Assembly (NCBI RefSeq): GCF_905475395.1
Contig: NC_058341.1
Location: forward strand, 71,359,597-71,423,596
Reading direction: 5' to 3'
Origin: Chrysoperla carnea
Taxonomy: Eukaryota; Arthropoda; Insecta; Neuroptera; Chrysopidae
DNA: 64,000 bases
Under the pieces are notes generated by a model. The model was not told where the DNA came from. It did not search any database and saw only the letters and a program-made list of their open reading frames with translations. Below, piece after piece: positions 41,422-52,499 of the stretch (the first letter of the stretch is position 1; each line of letters starts with the position of its first letter). Made by a program: the position numbers and the translations under genes.

Positions 41422-42857
41422 TGCAAAAGGTCGGGTAGTTTTGATTTTTTCCTATGTTGTTAGTGTTAGGCCCATGACTTAAAATCCAAGTTTTCCACCT
41501 CGGGGTGCCAAGGCGCGCCGCGGGGCGCGCCACTTTTTAATGAAATATCGAAAATTTGACCATTCCTAAGTGAAATCTCGCGAACGGTTTATTTTACAGA
41601 AAATATTATTTTAATAAATTAAAGGGTAATAAATTTGTGACAGTTTAAGCCCAACACCAGGTTTGTAGCGTAAATAATGGCTGAAATACAAACCTTCAAA
41701 ATAAACCAATTTTTCAAAGATTTGTGAAAATCGTGATTTTTTAAAAATATTTCCACAATATAATTGTTTAAATCAAACGCCGTATAAATTAATTGTGTAT
41801 GTTAGTTTATTTGCTATAAAAGAATAAAAGAAAGTATTAATAAAATTATGAAAGAAAGAATGAAAAGTGTGTTTGTAGGAGTTATATATTAACATTTTTT
41901 TATCAATGAATGTCCTATTTAGTTAAAACAATACAGTACACTTTGGAAGTATTTGTTACAAATAACGATAACAGTATCTATTTAAAGTTTTCGCATTTTT
42001 GATGGGCCAGGATGGAAATGCTCAAGCTCTGCCTGATGCTCCTTGTTCTCTTCATCCAGTGGAAAATTTAACTCTCCTATATCTTCATGTTTAGAGTTAT
42101 TTATTGACGCCAGCATGTCGTCTTCGTCTTCAAAGCTCCCCTCAAACGGATTTATTTCCGAAACGTTTTCGCAAGATTCTCCTAGAGAACAGGTGCATAG
42201 AGAAGAACATATAAGACCAGCTTTACGGCAACCACATGAGTTCTTGCACGCTTTCTTACAATTGCAAGATATCATTTTAAGAAGGGATTCAGGAGCTGCA
42301 TCTCTGTCCATTTTGAGGGGAGAGAGCCCAAATCTGGTAGATACCCAGCCCCATTCAAGAGGGTTTTTCTCTTGACCTAGCCACTTCTGTATCTTAAAAA
42401 TGATACTTTTAAGCAATAACCATGCACGAACATTCAGATCATTTTAAACAACAAATCTGACAATAACATGACAATAGAATTAATTTGTTTTTACTAAACT
42501 ACTAACACTCAGCTGATCAATTAATAATCCAGGTTTACCAACCTATATCATTGATCCCAATTATCTTAGTTAATTTATTTTGAAGATCTATAATTCAGCC
42601 ATTATTTACGCTACAAACCTGGTGTTGGGCTTAAACTGTCACAAATTTATTACCCTTTAATTTATTAAAATAATATTTTCTGTAAAATAAACCGTTCGCG
42701 AGATTTCACTTAGGAATGGTCAAATTTTCGATATTTCATTAAAAAGTGGCGCGCCCCGCGGCGCGCCTTGGCACCCCGAGGTGGAAAACTTGGATTTTAA
42801 GTCATGGGCTCAACACTAACAACATATCCAAAAATCAAAACTACCCGACCTTTTGCA
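41422..42857. mobile_element. Long-TIR DNA transposon derivative (Academ-like)
   Basis: TIRs of about 265 bp: TGCAAAAGGTCGGGTAGTTT (41422 onward) and its inverse ending at 42857. They are almost identical, including the GC-rich block GGCGCGCCGCGGGGCGCGCC. The ends are uncertain by about 10 bp because the outermost bases differ, and no target duplication is clear. The interior carries only a minus-strand C-terminal transposase-like fragment (41982-42416), so this is an internally deleted copy. Assignment to Academ rests on the protein fragment and is inference. Confidence 0.75.
41982..42416 (-). pseudogene. Cysteine-rich (CXC/Cys8-like) C-terminal fragment of a transposon protein
   Basis: 144-codon minus frame. 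NPLEWGWVSTRFGLSPL is followed by DRDAAPESLLKMISCNCKKA and a dense cysteine array (C-x-C-x3-C-x3-C-x-C-x6-C-x3-C-x-C-x5-C over about 33 residues), then an acidic tail. This W-G-W...LL..I.C.C arrangement is the usual C-terminus of the widespread invertebrate family whose middle part has a HEEADT nuclease-like motif. A fragment of that middle part is at 44590-45490. The cysteine array probably binds zinc and DNA. The N-terminal two thirds are missing, so it cannot act as a transposase. Confidence 0.65.
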
Positions 42858-42959
42858 CAGCAACCCCATATTTTCATACATATTTACTGGATTATGTGGT
42901 ATATTCAGCCATTTTCGCGAAAATCGGGAAATAAATAAATATATTTATTTATACGCTAA

Positions 42960-43603
42960 CTAGCTGTGAACTACCCGCTTTGCTGGGCAACATCCCCACT
43001 TGCACCGCTCCCTCCACATTTCCTTGCGTGGGATAACAGTTTTGTAATGTACACGTCATGCTCTTTTATTTGATACCTCACTTAGGTATATTTGTAAATA
43101 TTCGATAATTCCTTCCCACTTTCTCGCTACACCTTTCTACCCTCCGAAGGTTAAAAGTAGATAAAAACAATAGATCTTTGAAGCTGGTTGTATATCGTGT
43201 CAATATTTTAGCTTAATCGATGCACAACTTTTTTAGTTTTTTAAGCATATCCCTTTCAACCCCTATTTCAACCCCTTACTCTACTATAATATGGATGTAT
43301 TATACATAAAAACCTTCCTCTTGAATTACTCTATCTATTAAGAAAAACCGCATCGAAATCCATTGCGTAGTTTCAAAGATTTAAGCATACAAAGGATATC
43401 CCTTTCAACCCCTATTTCAACCCCTTACTCTACTATAATATGGATGTATTATACATAAAAACCTTCCTCTTGAATCACTCTATCTATTAAAAAACCGCAT
43501 CAAAATCCGTTGCGTAGTTACAAAGATTTAAGCGTACAAAGGGACATAGGGACATAGGGACATAGGGACAGAAAAAGCGACTTTGTTTTATAATATGTAG
43601 TGA
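42960..43603 (-). mobile_element. Non-autonomous Helitron, complete
   Basis: The minus strand begins TCACTACATATTATAAAAC (5' TC preceded by A) and ends with hairpin CCCAGCAAAGCGGGT then TTCACAGCTAG followed by T. No target duplication, no protein. The interior contains a two-copy direct repeat (about 43247-43395 and 43400-43540), and a GGGACATA run near 43540-43570. Confidence 0.82.
43247..43540. repeat. Two-copy tandem repeat inside the Helitron
   Basis: CCCTTTCAACCCCTATTTCAACC...ACTCTACTATAATATGG...ATTTAAGC is repeated after about 150 bp with only a few changes. Confidence 0.85.
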
Positions 43604-44029
43604 TTAATAATATCTTGAAACTAATTCATTTTATAACAAATTTTTTCAAACAAACGTTGGAAATTTTTTTCCCTAAATAAAATGTAGAGTGAACATTTTC
43701 GATATCTTCATGATCAAAACGATCAATTATATATATACATATAATTAATCGTTGATATTGATCGTTATGATTGGATAATTTAAAAAAAAAGGATAATAAA
43801 AAAGGTCCAGAGCGCACTTGAAGGTATGTCGATATGTAAGAAATCTCGCTAATGTTATATTGAATTCAAGATTTTTTGTGTAGTTATCTTGAAAGGTCTT
43901 AAATTTGTAAATAAATACAGTTTTTGTGTTACAATTAAAACAAATTTTTTTAATCAATAAACTTAAAAAGATATAAGGCCGGTTTATTAAACGTTGTATT
44001 ATGGTCCGAGAGCCCGCTACAAAATCTTG

Positions 44030-44350
44030 GGCCTATCGAGTTACCGGATAAAACCTTTTTTTTAGTGAAGTACTCACTAATATATTTTCAAATATTGAAC
44101 GGCTACCATCCTGAGTGGTGCACAAATTTTTTATGGTTTTTTAAATAATCCATTATACGTACAGTAATCGTACCGAACGAGTTACCGGTTAAAATTATGC
44201 TTAAAATTTACTACTTACCGTGTTAAACAATACCATCATTTAGTTCCTTCATAAAAATGAATTCATCACCTTGGCAGGACATTTTTTATTTTTTTTTTAT
44301 TGTCATAAATGTACCTATCAAGTTACCGCTTTAAACTTACCTCAAATTAA
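44030..44350. repeat. GAGTTACCGG degenerate tandem repeats
   Basis: CCTATCGAGTTACCGGATAAAA (about 44033), ACCGAACGAGTTACCGGTTAAAA (about 44173) and ACCTATCAAGTTACCGCTTTAAA (about 44311) are spaced about 140 bp apart. They may be subterminal repeats of the transposon whose gene remnant follows. Confidence 0.5.
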
Positions 44351-44589
44351 AGTTTAAACATTCCTCTGTTTAAAAAATTTTAGTGCCACGTTTATTTTAC
44401 ATCTAACACTGTGGCATCAAACGTTAAACATATGTACCTGACTAACCATTCGTGACTCAAAGGATTTAGGGATGGAGTAAAAGTAATACATAATAATAAC
44501 ATTTATAAATAAATTCAAATGAAAACAACATTTTTAATATTTCTTTGAAAATGTTCTGCAACAGAGGTCGATGTGAATTGATTTTAGAA

Positions 44590-45490
44590 AATTAATAGCC
44601 TAGCATCGTCTGCGCTATTACAATTCATACCATACAGCTTAGAAGTATATTGTTGTAATATTTCCATATCTTTAAAATTATTAATTTCATCAATGTTGTC
44701 TAAGTTAGCAAATACTAACTGTACTTGCGAATTTTTCATAAATTCCTTGAAAGGCTTAACTTTACCTTTTTTATAAAAGCTCGCTGTGTAATTTCAGCCT
44801 GTATATGCATGAAAACCAGGCAGTGCACGACACATAAGATAGCCAAGTTTACTAGCTAATTCGGTACAATTGATGAAATTAATAATGTTAGGCTTCCCTT
44901 TTATTGTACTTAAATATATTTGTAATGTTTCTCATTTATGAATATTCCCTAGTATAACTACAAGAATATTAGTGTCAGACGCTTTGACCATTACTTTCTG
45001 ATTATTCGCCAATTTGCTGCCAATATACGATTCAGCGTATCAGCTTCTTCATGATGGCATGCAAGTTCACGTTCATTATTTTGTCTTACAGAGTCATTTT
45101 CAACTTGATAAGAAAAACATTTATCTTTATTCGTAATAAACACTTTTTTTTTGCCCAAAAATGCTGCCACACTATCATTACAAAAATAATCCATCAGAAA
45201 ACTAATAAATAAAAGCTTCTTTGAATTTAATGTTTTTTAAAGCCTTGTAAAAATCACCAATTCTTTTGTGAAATGGTGCTACTATTGTGTAAGGTGTATC
45301 TCTTTCATTTCGGGGTTTTCTCATCAAATCTTTAAAAGACGGAGTAAAATACTGATCAAATTTTCAACAATAAAAATTCTGCTATTCGATCAAATGTTTG
45401 AGGAACTGAAGGGCCTAAGTGATATAAAAATAAAATCCATCAATCAAGTCAACATCAACTCGAGTTGGTGGTGTATGTTGAATAAGTGAG
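44590..45490 (-). pseudogene. Transposon protein with HEEADT (XPG/PIN-like) nuclease motif, decayed
   Basis: Read on the minus strand with several frameshifts and in-frame stops: GPSVPQTFDRIAEFLL, then FKDLMRKPRNERDTPY, MDYFCNDSVAAFLGKKKVF, ELACHHEEADTLNRIL, VKASDTNILVVILGN, CRALPGFHAYTG and SFYKKGKVKPFKEFM. The E-E-A-D-T motif followed by D-T-x-x-V/I-L and the GFHAxTGxD-like block are characteristic of a large invertebrate repeat-encoded family. The spacing resembles XPG/FEN1-type nucleases, as described for Academ transposons. Too broken to be functional. The cysteine-rich C-terminus is not attached here but a matching piece is at 41982-42416. Confidence 0.65.
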
Positions 45491-45518
45491 GATAATATTT
45501 TTGTGATTTTTACAAGAA

Positions 45519-45521
<3 letters not shown>

Positions 45522-45589
<68 letters not shown>
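45522..45589. repeat. (TA)n microsatellite
   Basis: Uninterrupted TATATA run of about 68 bp. Confidence 0.95.
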
Positions 45590-45592
<3 letters not shown>

Positions 45593-46539
45593 GACTGTGC
45601 GTAAGTAAATTCTGAAACTAGATGCCGAAACCATCCTATTTATTTATTTTTAGTTAGTTTATTTATTCTAGTAGGAAAAAGATAAATTATAAATATTAAC
45701 TGCCAGTGTAATTTTGTTCTTAAATATACGTATTTTTTGTGCTAATCAAGTCATTTTCTTCTTGTTACAGATAAAAAACTAACAAAACTATAAGAAAGAA
45801 AACAAAAAACTAAGCAGAAAAAACAGTAAGATTTTGTTTTTGATTTGTGCAAGATTGAATTAATCTCTGGCGAGTCGCTTAAAAGGTGCAAATGTACGGA
45901 TACAGTCGAAAAACCTTATCTTTTTTCAAATTGTGACGAAGCATTTATTACGAAATCCAACAAATACCTATTAATAATATCTTTGAATGGACATCTACAA
46001 ATAGTCTATCCATATCTACTGTAAAAATGAAATATATCTCTTTCCGTAAGCGTAAAAAACAAAATCTGAATTTAATTATTGAAAACCAAATCTTAAAATA
46101 CTCAGATCATTATCGGTTCTTAAGATTAACTTTGACCAGAAATTAACATCATGGAAACAACATTTATATTAATTGAAATCATCATGCATTAAAACATTGA
46201 ACATACAACACTGTTGATGAAAAACACGGAATCTGATCGCAAAACATTTAAAAAAGTGGATAACACAATTTTATTATTTTATCAAGAATAGATTATGAAA
46301 GAATAATACAGTACGGAGGGGGGTATGGTTTCGTGACTAACGCTCTTACGAAACATCGTGAGTGGCTTCATTTCAGTGTAACATACAACGTTTTCATTTA
46401 CGAAAACTTTGAAAATTGGGGCGTTTTCAATGTGGAAAACGGACAAAATGTCAAGAAAACGAACTACCTATTGAAAAAATATGAACAACCATTTGCTTTT
46501 TTGTTGAATGCAAGATAATTGAATATAATAGGAGAGATA
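45590..46539. other. No gene seen
   Basis: AT-rich, without a supported exon; frames here are short and motif-free. Confidence 0.35.
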
Positions 46540-46745
46540 ATATTGGCCTACAAAAATATTGGTCCGTTTGGCGTGACCTTCCACCCTCAACATGTCGGAA
46601 AAACGTGGGTATGAAAATTTATCAACAACCGGCTAATTTTATCACCATTGCTTAATAAATATTGGTAAAGTTAAATGCGCATAGTGGCCTACATATTTCA
46701 TGAGTCATTTTCTCAGACCTACGCCTTAAACATCTCAGTTTTATT
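46540..46745 (+). repeat. Direct repeat unit, left of the Copia remnant
   Basis: TATCAACAACCGGCTAATTTT, CATATTTCATGAGTCATTTTCTCAGACC and TACGCCTTAAACAT recur in diverged form at 49160-49385 on the other side of the Copia remnant, in the same orientation. They are not Copia LTRs, because the PPT-like site lies internal to them. Confidence 0.55.
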
Positions 46746-46799
46746 AATGTGTTTATTAAGGGTATTCTCTTTATTGATGAAATACATTCTCATAAAACT

Positions 46800-46996
46800 A
46801 AGTAAATTATTATTCTTTTACAAATTCATTACAAGAAAACAAACTTATTCTAGAAGACATTTTTATCACTTCTTTTTGTACTGCTTCTGTGTTACTACTA
46901 CTGATTGCCGCCTATATATCAGTAGCGCCAATTCAACAACAAAATCATACACTATAAATATTCTGGTTTGTTCACTATAAACATAAACTTAATACT
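46800..46996 (-). repeat. Probable Copia 3' LTR remnant
   Basis: On the minus strand a polypurine stretch CGAGGAGGAG (46997-47005) is followed by TATTAAGTTTATG, where a TGTTA-like LTR start would be expected. The tract continues for about 200 bp with GGCGGCAATCAGTAG. The outer LTR edge cannot be fixed and no 5' LTR was found. Confidence 0.4.
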
Positions 46997-49065
46997 CCTC
47001 CTCGAGTTTTAATGTTTTAAACAAAACTTAAAAGTCGCTATAGGACCATAATACATTTTCCATTGTTCAATCCAAACAAAAATTCAGTTATCCAATATTA
47101 AGATAATGCTTGAATTTTGCAAATTTATCCATACTAAACGATTTAGTAAAGTGATATAAAAAATATCACTAATGTTATTATTAAATTCGACATAGTTTAT
47201 AGTGTACAGATTCGACATAGTTTTTAGTGAACCACCTACATATTCAGCTTCCGCCGTAGACATTGCCACGCAACTTGGTTTCTGCGATTACCAGCTCACT
47301 GGGTTACCAGCATACATTACAACTCCTCCAGTAACACTTTTTCTGTCTATTTTGTCTCCTGCCCAATCTGCACCAGAGTAGGCGATTCACTCTCTATCGT
47401 GTTTATTGTATACCAATTCATTGTGTAGAATTTCTCCTAAATATCATAATATCTTTTTTCCCCCTTCCCACAACTGTTTTGTAGGATTATCCAAATATCT
47501 ACTTAAATACGAAACGGAGTACATTATATCTGCTCTAGTATTGGTAGTCACAGACATAAGTGATCCGATTAACTCTCTAAATGGAACATTTACTATTGGT
47601 TGGCTGTCATCATATTGAAAGTTGACTTCCATTGCCGTTTTTGCACCTTTTCCAACAGACGTATCAAAATTATCCAAAATTTCTGTATATATTTCTTTTG
47701 TGAAATTCTCAAATTTGTATTGTTTCTATTGATTTCCATCCCAAGAAAATTTTTAACTTCACCTATAACTTTTGTATTGAATTTATTCAACGCTTTTATT
47801 ACTTGTTCCACTTCTTGTATTCCAGTTATTAAAATATCATCCACATGTACAACTAGTTTAACGGAATTTTTAACGTATAAACAATAATCGTAACTGGATC
47901 TTTTAAATTTTAAAATCATTCATTAAATTTGGTATTTCAATTTTTTGGACTTTCTTTTAAACCGTATATTGATTTTTTTTAATTTTAGAACTTTACCTTC
48001 TGGTATAATTAAACCTTCTGGTGCTTTTACATATATTTCCGTATTAATATCACCATGTAGAAACGCTGAAGGTATATCCATTTGCTGAACTGTTCGATTT
48101 TCAAGCAAAGAATCTACCAACAATATCTAATTCATCTTTGATCTGGAATCCCCGAGCCACTAAACGTGCCTTATTTTTGTACCACCAGTTTTTGTTCGAA
48201 AAACTCATTCGATTGTTTTCTTTCCTTGTGGAAGTTGAGTTACCTCCCAAGTATCCATTTTTTGTAAAGAATTTAATTCCTTTTCTATTGCTATTTGCCA
48301 GTATGGGCCTTTTCTTGCTTCATCGTAACTTTTAGGATCATTTTCACCTGACTGTAAATATAGACTGTATATTTCATAATCTTTTAATTGTTCTGGCATT
48401 TTAGTTAATCTACCAGCAGAGGTTTTGTCGTTTATTCTCAACTTTTCCTGTTCCGATTCTTCCTTGTTTTCAATATTTTGTTCTATCTCCTCCTGCGAAA
48501 TAACTATGTTTTGAATATTTTGTTCTATCTTCTCCTCAGAGATATTTTCATCATTTTTATTTTCTTGTTCCTGTTCATTTATAGATTCACTAGGTAGCCA
48601 AACTTCGTCCATAGTATTATTATTATTCTGTTCAACCACTTCGTTGTTTTGTTTTGCATTATCTTCATATGTATCAGGATTTATACATTTATATCCCTTT
48701 ATGTTTGTACCATCACTTTAACATCCAAAAATTGATAAATGAGACAAATTAGGAATTTTCCCTGACCATGCTTCAAACGGCGTCATGTTCTTTATAGTAG
48801 ATGTTGCTGATCTATTAATCAAGTACACTGCTGTGTTTACCGGTTCAGCCCAATATTATTTCGGAAGTTTAGCATCAAGTAATAAGCATCTTGCTTTTTC
48901 AACTATACTTCTATCCATTCGTTCACAAACACCCTTTTGTTCTGGTGTATATTTTATGGTTTTTTGATGACGTATTCCGTTGTTTGACAGGAAAGATTTA
49001 AATTCATTGTTAACGTATTCGGTTCTGTTGTCCGATCTTAATATTTTGATTCTTTTTACAAAAAA
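46997..49065 (-). pseudogene. Ty1/Copia retrotransposon remnant (integrase to RNase H)
   Basis: Minus strand, 5' truncated and with many frame breaks. Order: integrase core end (LRSDNRTEYVNNEFKSFL, YTPEQKGVCERMDRSIVEKA) at about 49060-48850; a glutamate-rich linker; the Copia RT region (EARKGPYWQIAIEKELNSL, then MDIPSAFLHGDINTEIYVK and VVHVDDILITG); then the RNase H region (DWAGDKIDRKSVTGG, AMSTAEAEYVGGS). The catalytic DD of RT is still readable in HVDDILITG. Gag and protease are absent. Stops at 47281 and elsewhere make it non-functional. Confidence 0.85.
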
Positions 49066-49159
49066 TATACAAACGTTTTATGTGAGTAATTATAAGCACT
49101 CTGGTTTTTTTTTTTTTTTAATTTTTTGTATTTCAAATGAAACGTATAATGCAATAAAA

Positions 49160-49385
49160 TATGTGGCCTACAATATAATTGGGCAATATAAGAAAAATAT
49201 GTAATAAAAATTTTCATTTCACGACATATGCAATACTAATAACAAGAAAATGAATATTTATAAACAACCGGCTAATTTTTACACAAATGTTACTTGAATA
49301 TTAGTAAAATAAAATGCTTATACTGCCCACAAATTTCATGAGCCGTTTTCTCAGACCTACGCTTTAAACATGCCAATTTAGCGAC
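49160..49385 (+). repeat. Direct repeat unit, right of the Copia remnant
   Basis: Partner of 46540-46745 (TATAAACAACCGGCTAATTTTT, TTTCATGAGCCGTTTTCTCAG). Confidence 0.55.
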
Positions 49386-50168
49386 CATATTTTTATTATA
49401 AACACATGTAGGCCACGAAGAGCACATTAAATTTGAGCTATTTGATGAAAAAATGGAAAGTATGAATTCCATCTTCTGTGTAGTCTATTTTAAGAACCAA
49501 TCAATCGATTTCATTTTTTATTATCATGGTTGATCAGATAATTTTATGCCCTTTCAAATGAGGTATAATAAGGTAGGGGGTGCTATTTGAAATTTCAAAG
49601 TTGGGGTGGCTAAGAGCGCCGGGGTAAAACTTTAAATTCTCTAGGTACTAGGTACGAAATGAACAGTGTATAATACCGCAAAAAAAAAAAAAACTCACGT
49701 GAAAATATTAGCAGCTCTTACTATACTACACCAATTAAGTCTTTTGTGCGAAATGTACCCATACAAAAAACTATTTCTCCCATACCATTTAAAATTGGCG
49801 ATTATGATAAAAGTGTCTAAAGATAACCAAGCTCCAGATTCGTTCCATAGAAAATTTGAAAGTAAGACGTTTATGGCAGTTTTTGAAGCAGATAACATGT
49901 GTGGTGTTCATATATTATAGTGTGATTTAAAAGGCAGCAACAGCAAATCAATTCCCAAAGTTATTTTGTGCGTCGTCTTCGTATGAAAACAAGATAAATC
50001 ACATAATCCTAAAACTTGAATGGATGCTAATTTTTTAATGCATGGTTTATGTAATTGGTTAGGGCAAGCTATTGATAATAATTATTTAATATTTTTATCC
50101 ACAAAAAATTCAAATTGGTTTGTGTCGATGGTACATTTTAGCCAGTGTCAGCTTAGTTTTATCAATTA
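49386..50168. other. No gene seen
   Basis: Overlapping frames near 49666-49920 on both strands are motif-free. 49565-49630 is slightly GC-richer (GGTAGGGGGTGCT, GAGCGCCGGGG) and may be a repeat scrap. Confidence 0.35.
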
Positions 50169-50210
50169 CTAGTTGTGAACCACCGGCTTCGCTGGGAAAC
50201 TAAAATTTTA
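50169..50210 (-). mobile_element. Helitron 3' terminus, truncated
   Basis: On the minus strand TTTCCCAGCGAAGCCGGTGG then TTCACAACTAG, followed by T: the hairpin plus CTAG of the 42960 family. The opposite end was not found. Confidence 0.65.
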
Positions 50211-50554
50211 AATACAAAGATTGTTGTGTTATAACCTTCACTTCATTTGTCGTCGCTTATCCCCCTTTTGTTCATAATTTCGTCGATTTCAATTTTTTGG
50301 TTTGAACTGTGAACCTTAATTTTTTTGTAAACTGCCCATGTTACTCGCTGATAATGAAGCTTTCTATAAACTTTTATCCTCTTTTTCACCATCTTGAAAG
50401 TTAAAAATTATTCGTTAGTGCTCACTTTAAGTGTCGAAAGGAAATTACTACATACCAATTTTCACAGTCCTAGCCACAAGAGTTTGGACTGTGTGTTGAT
50501 ATGTCGGTCAATCAGTTTTCTTTTATGTACCATACGTAACATAGATTTCGTCTT

Positions 50555-50880
50555 AGTTCTTTTGGATCGTTATTGCTGTCCCAAGGTATTTGTATTGATG
50601 CACATATTCAAGGGCGATTTCGTTTAAATATATCAATGCCATTGGCTATTTAACATGACCTTTGTCTTGCTACGATTTATGTTCAGCCACATTTCCTTGT
50701 AGGAAGAATTCAGTTGATTTATCATCATCTGAATTTGGGTTAATTCCAAACCGACATTTTCCCATTGCAATTCAGATAGTTTGTATTCTAAAACTGTATT
50801 AAATAGTTTTGGGGAAAGTGGGTCACCTTGTTTAACGCCTATACTAATGGGAAATTTTTTGGCCTAGACTTTCCAATCGA
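50555..50880 (-). pseudogene. RTE-like non-LTR reverse transcriptase fragment
   Basis: The minus strand reads ISIGVKQGDPLSPKLFNTVLE, then directly LELTQIQMMINQLNSSY, NINRSKTKVM and, after a stop, ALEYVHQYKYLGTAI. GVxQGDxxSPKLF and NxxKTKxM...YKYLG are RT motifs of RTE-type LINEs. The A/YADD-containing segment expected between them is deleted, so the enzyme is dead. Confidence 0.72.
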
Positions 50881-50962
50881 ATCTAGCCTAAGTTGTTTTG
50901 GTATATTTTTCTTATTTAATTTATATATTTTTGATGCCTTCCGAAGAACTCGAGAGACCTCC

Positions 50963-51275
50963 ATATACAGAGTGTCTAGCTAAGTTGGCTACATATGGAA
51001 AACTTTTTTATTATAAGGTTTACGAAAAAAATTTGTTCCTTATAAAAAGCTCTGCTTTCAAAAATATTAACATTAAACTATTCATTTTTGACATCGAATA
51101 TATAGGGTGTCCACAAATTGAAAAAGTTTAATAGGAATATTAATGGTCGTTTAGAAATGTAGACCATTTAGAACAGATAATAAGGGAAACGGTTCCAGAA
51201 ATCACTCCCAAGATATGTAGGAGTGTATTTAAAGAATTTTGTAAAAGAAAAATTACATGTATGGAACGCGAAGGT
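50963..51275 (+). repeat. Dispersed Family B repeat, copy 2
   Basis: Matches 10678-10980 in the same orientation. It truncates the adjacent gag zinc-knuckle region, so it or a deletion disrupted that element. Confidence 0.7.
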
Positions 51276-51276
51276 T

Positions 51277-52103
51277 CCACTTTTTTTACACCCGGTGCAT
51301 TTGAGAGTATTTGGATTAGTTCTGCAACCTGTTGCTCGATGGTTTTCACGACCACAACGTAAACATTGTTTTTTTTTTGTATACCTAATTATTGATTTGA
51401 GTGTGTCGACGAATCTCGCTTTTTCCAGGATTCCTGCCAATTTTTCGTAATTTTATTTGTATTATTGTTTGTAGATGGGGTTGGGTTTTTGTTTGAAATT
51501 TCGTAACTATCTAATTTTGACGCTTCCAAAGCTATCGCTTTTTTCACAATTTTTTCGAACGCGAATTCATCTTCTTGTATTGCGTTGTCTCTAATTTCTC
51601 TTACAAACTGAGCTCGAAGAAAAATATCTGATATTGGCACTTTGCATTCACATGGTGATTTGAATTCCCATTCGATTATATTTTTTTGACTGCTGCTATG
51701 TAATCAGCAATATTTTCCATTTCGGCAGAAAATTTTGTTGAGTTGATTGAATATTTATTTGGGACCTAAATGAGTCTCAAAAGCATCGATTAATTCTTCA
51801 TAAGACATTTGTAATGGAGTTTTTGGAGAAATTAGTGCGGCTAGTGTATTATAATTCGAAGCACCAATCGAATTCAATAGTGTTTGTGCACACCAATCTT
51901 TATTTCCCATCAAACCTTTCATTTGCTTGAAGTTTTCGAATCACTGTTTGTAATAGTTGAAAGTTTCTTTTTTAGCATTAAAGCTTTCGTAATTTTGAAG
52001 TATAATCGAGTTTGAAGTTGTATTTGTATATTATATTTGGTGCAGCGTTCGGTAATATTCTTTCCAATCTCGATAAGAATGTTTGGAATTGTTCTTGATC
52101 CAT
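51277..52103 (-). pseudogene. Gag fragment with CCHC zinc knuckle (Ty3/gypsy-type likely)
   Basis: Minus-strand ATG at 52103 (MDQEQFQTFLSRLERIL), then frameshifted gag sequence, an intact central part (DIFLRAQFVREIRDNAIQ, KAIALEASKLDSYE), a basic linker, and the knuckle CLRCGRENHRATGC (C-x2-C-x4-H-x4-C). A second knuckle begins with CTGCKKSGT but is cut by the Family B repeat. Gag coats and packages retrotransposon RNA. No protease or pol follows. Ty3-type is inferred from the knuckle pair. Confidence 0.6.
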
Positions 52104-52499
52104 GTTGAATAAACTTTGAATTTGTTATTTAAAAAAAAAAAAAAACATTTTTGATGAATTAAATTGTATTGAATACCACACTTAACCCATTTCGGACCGA
52201 GCTGCAAAAATTTTCAGTTTAAAGAAATTCAAAAATTTTTTCGGGATATTCAAGGCTCAAGAAACCCAACCAGACTAAAATCGGAATTTTCCGACCATTG
52301 GAAAGGAAATTTGGCTTGTATTTGAAAAAAAGTTGTTTTTGTAAAAACGTTACTAGATTACTTGAATAATAGATCGAAAGACGAATGGAAGGGATTTTAT
52401 AAAAAAATTAATGGATTGAGGTTTATCAATTACTCAAAGCTGTTTATTTATTTATATTTTACGTAAATTTTCGACTTGCAATATAACCAGATGTTCTCC

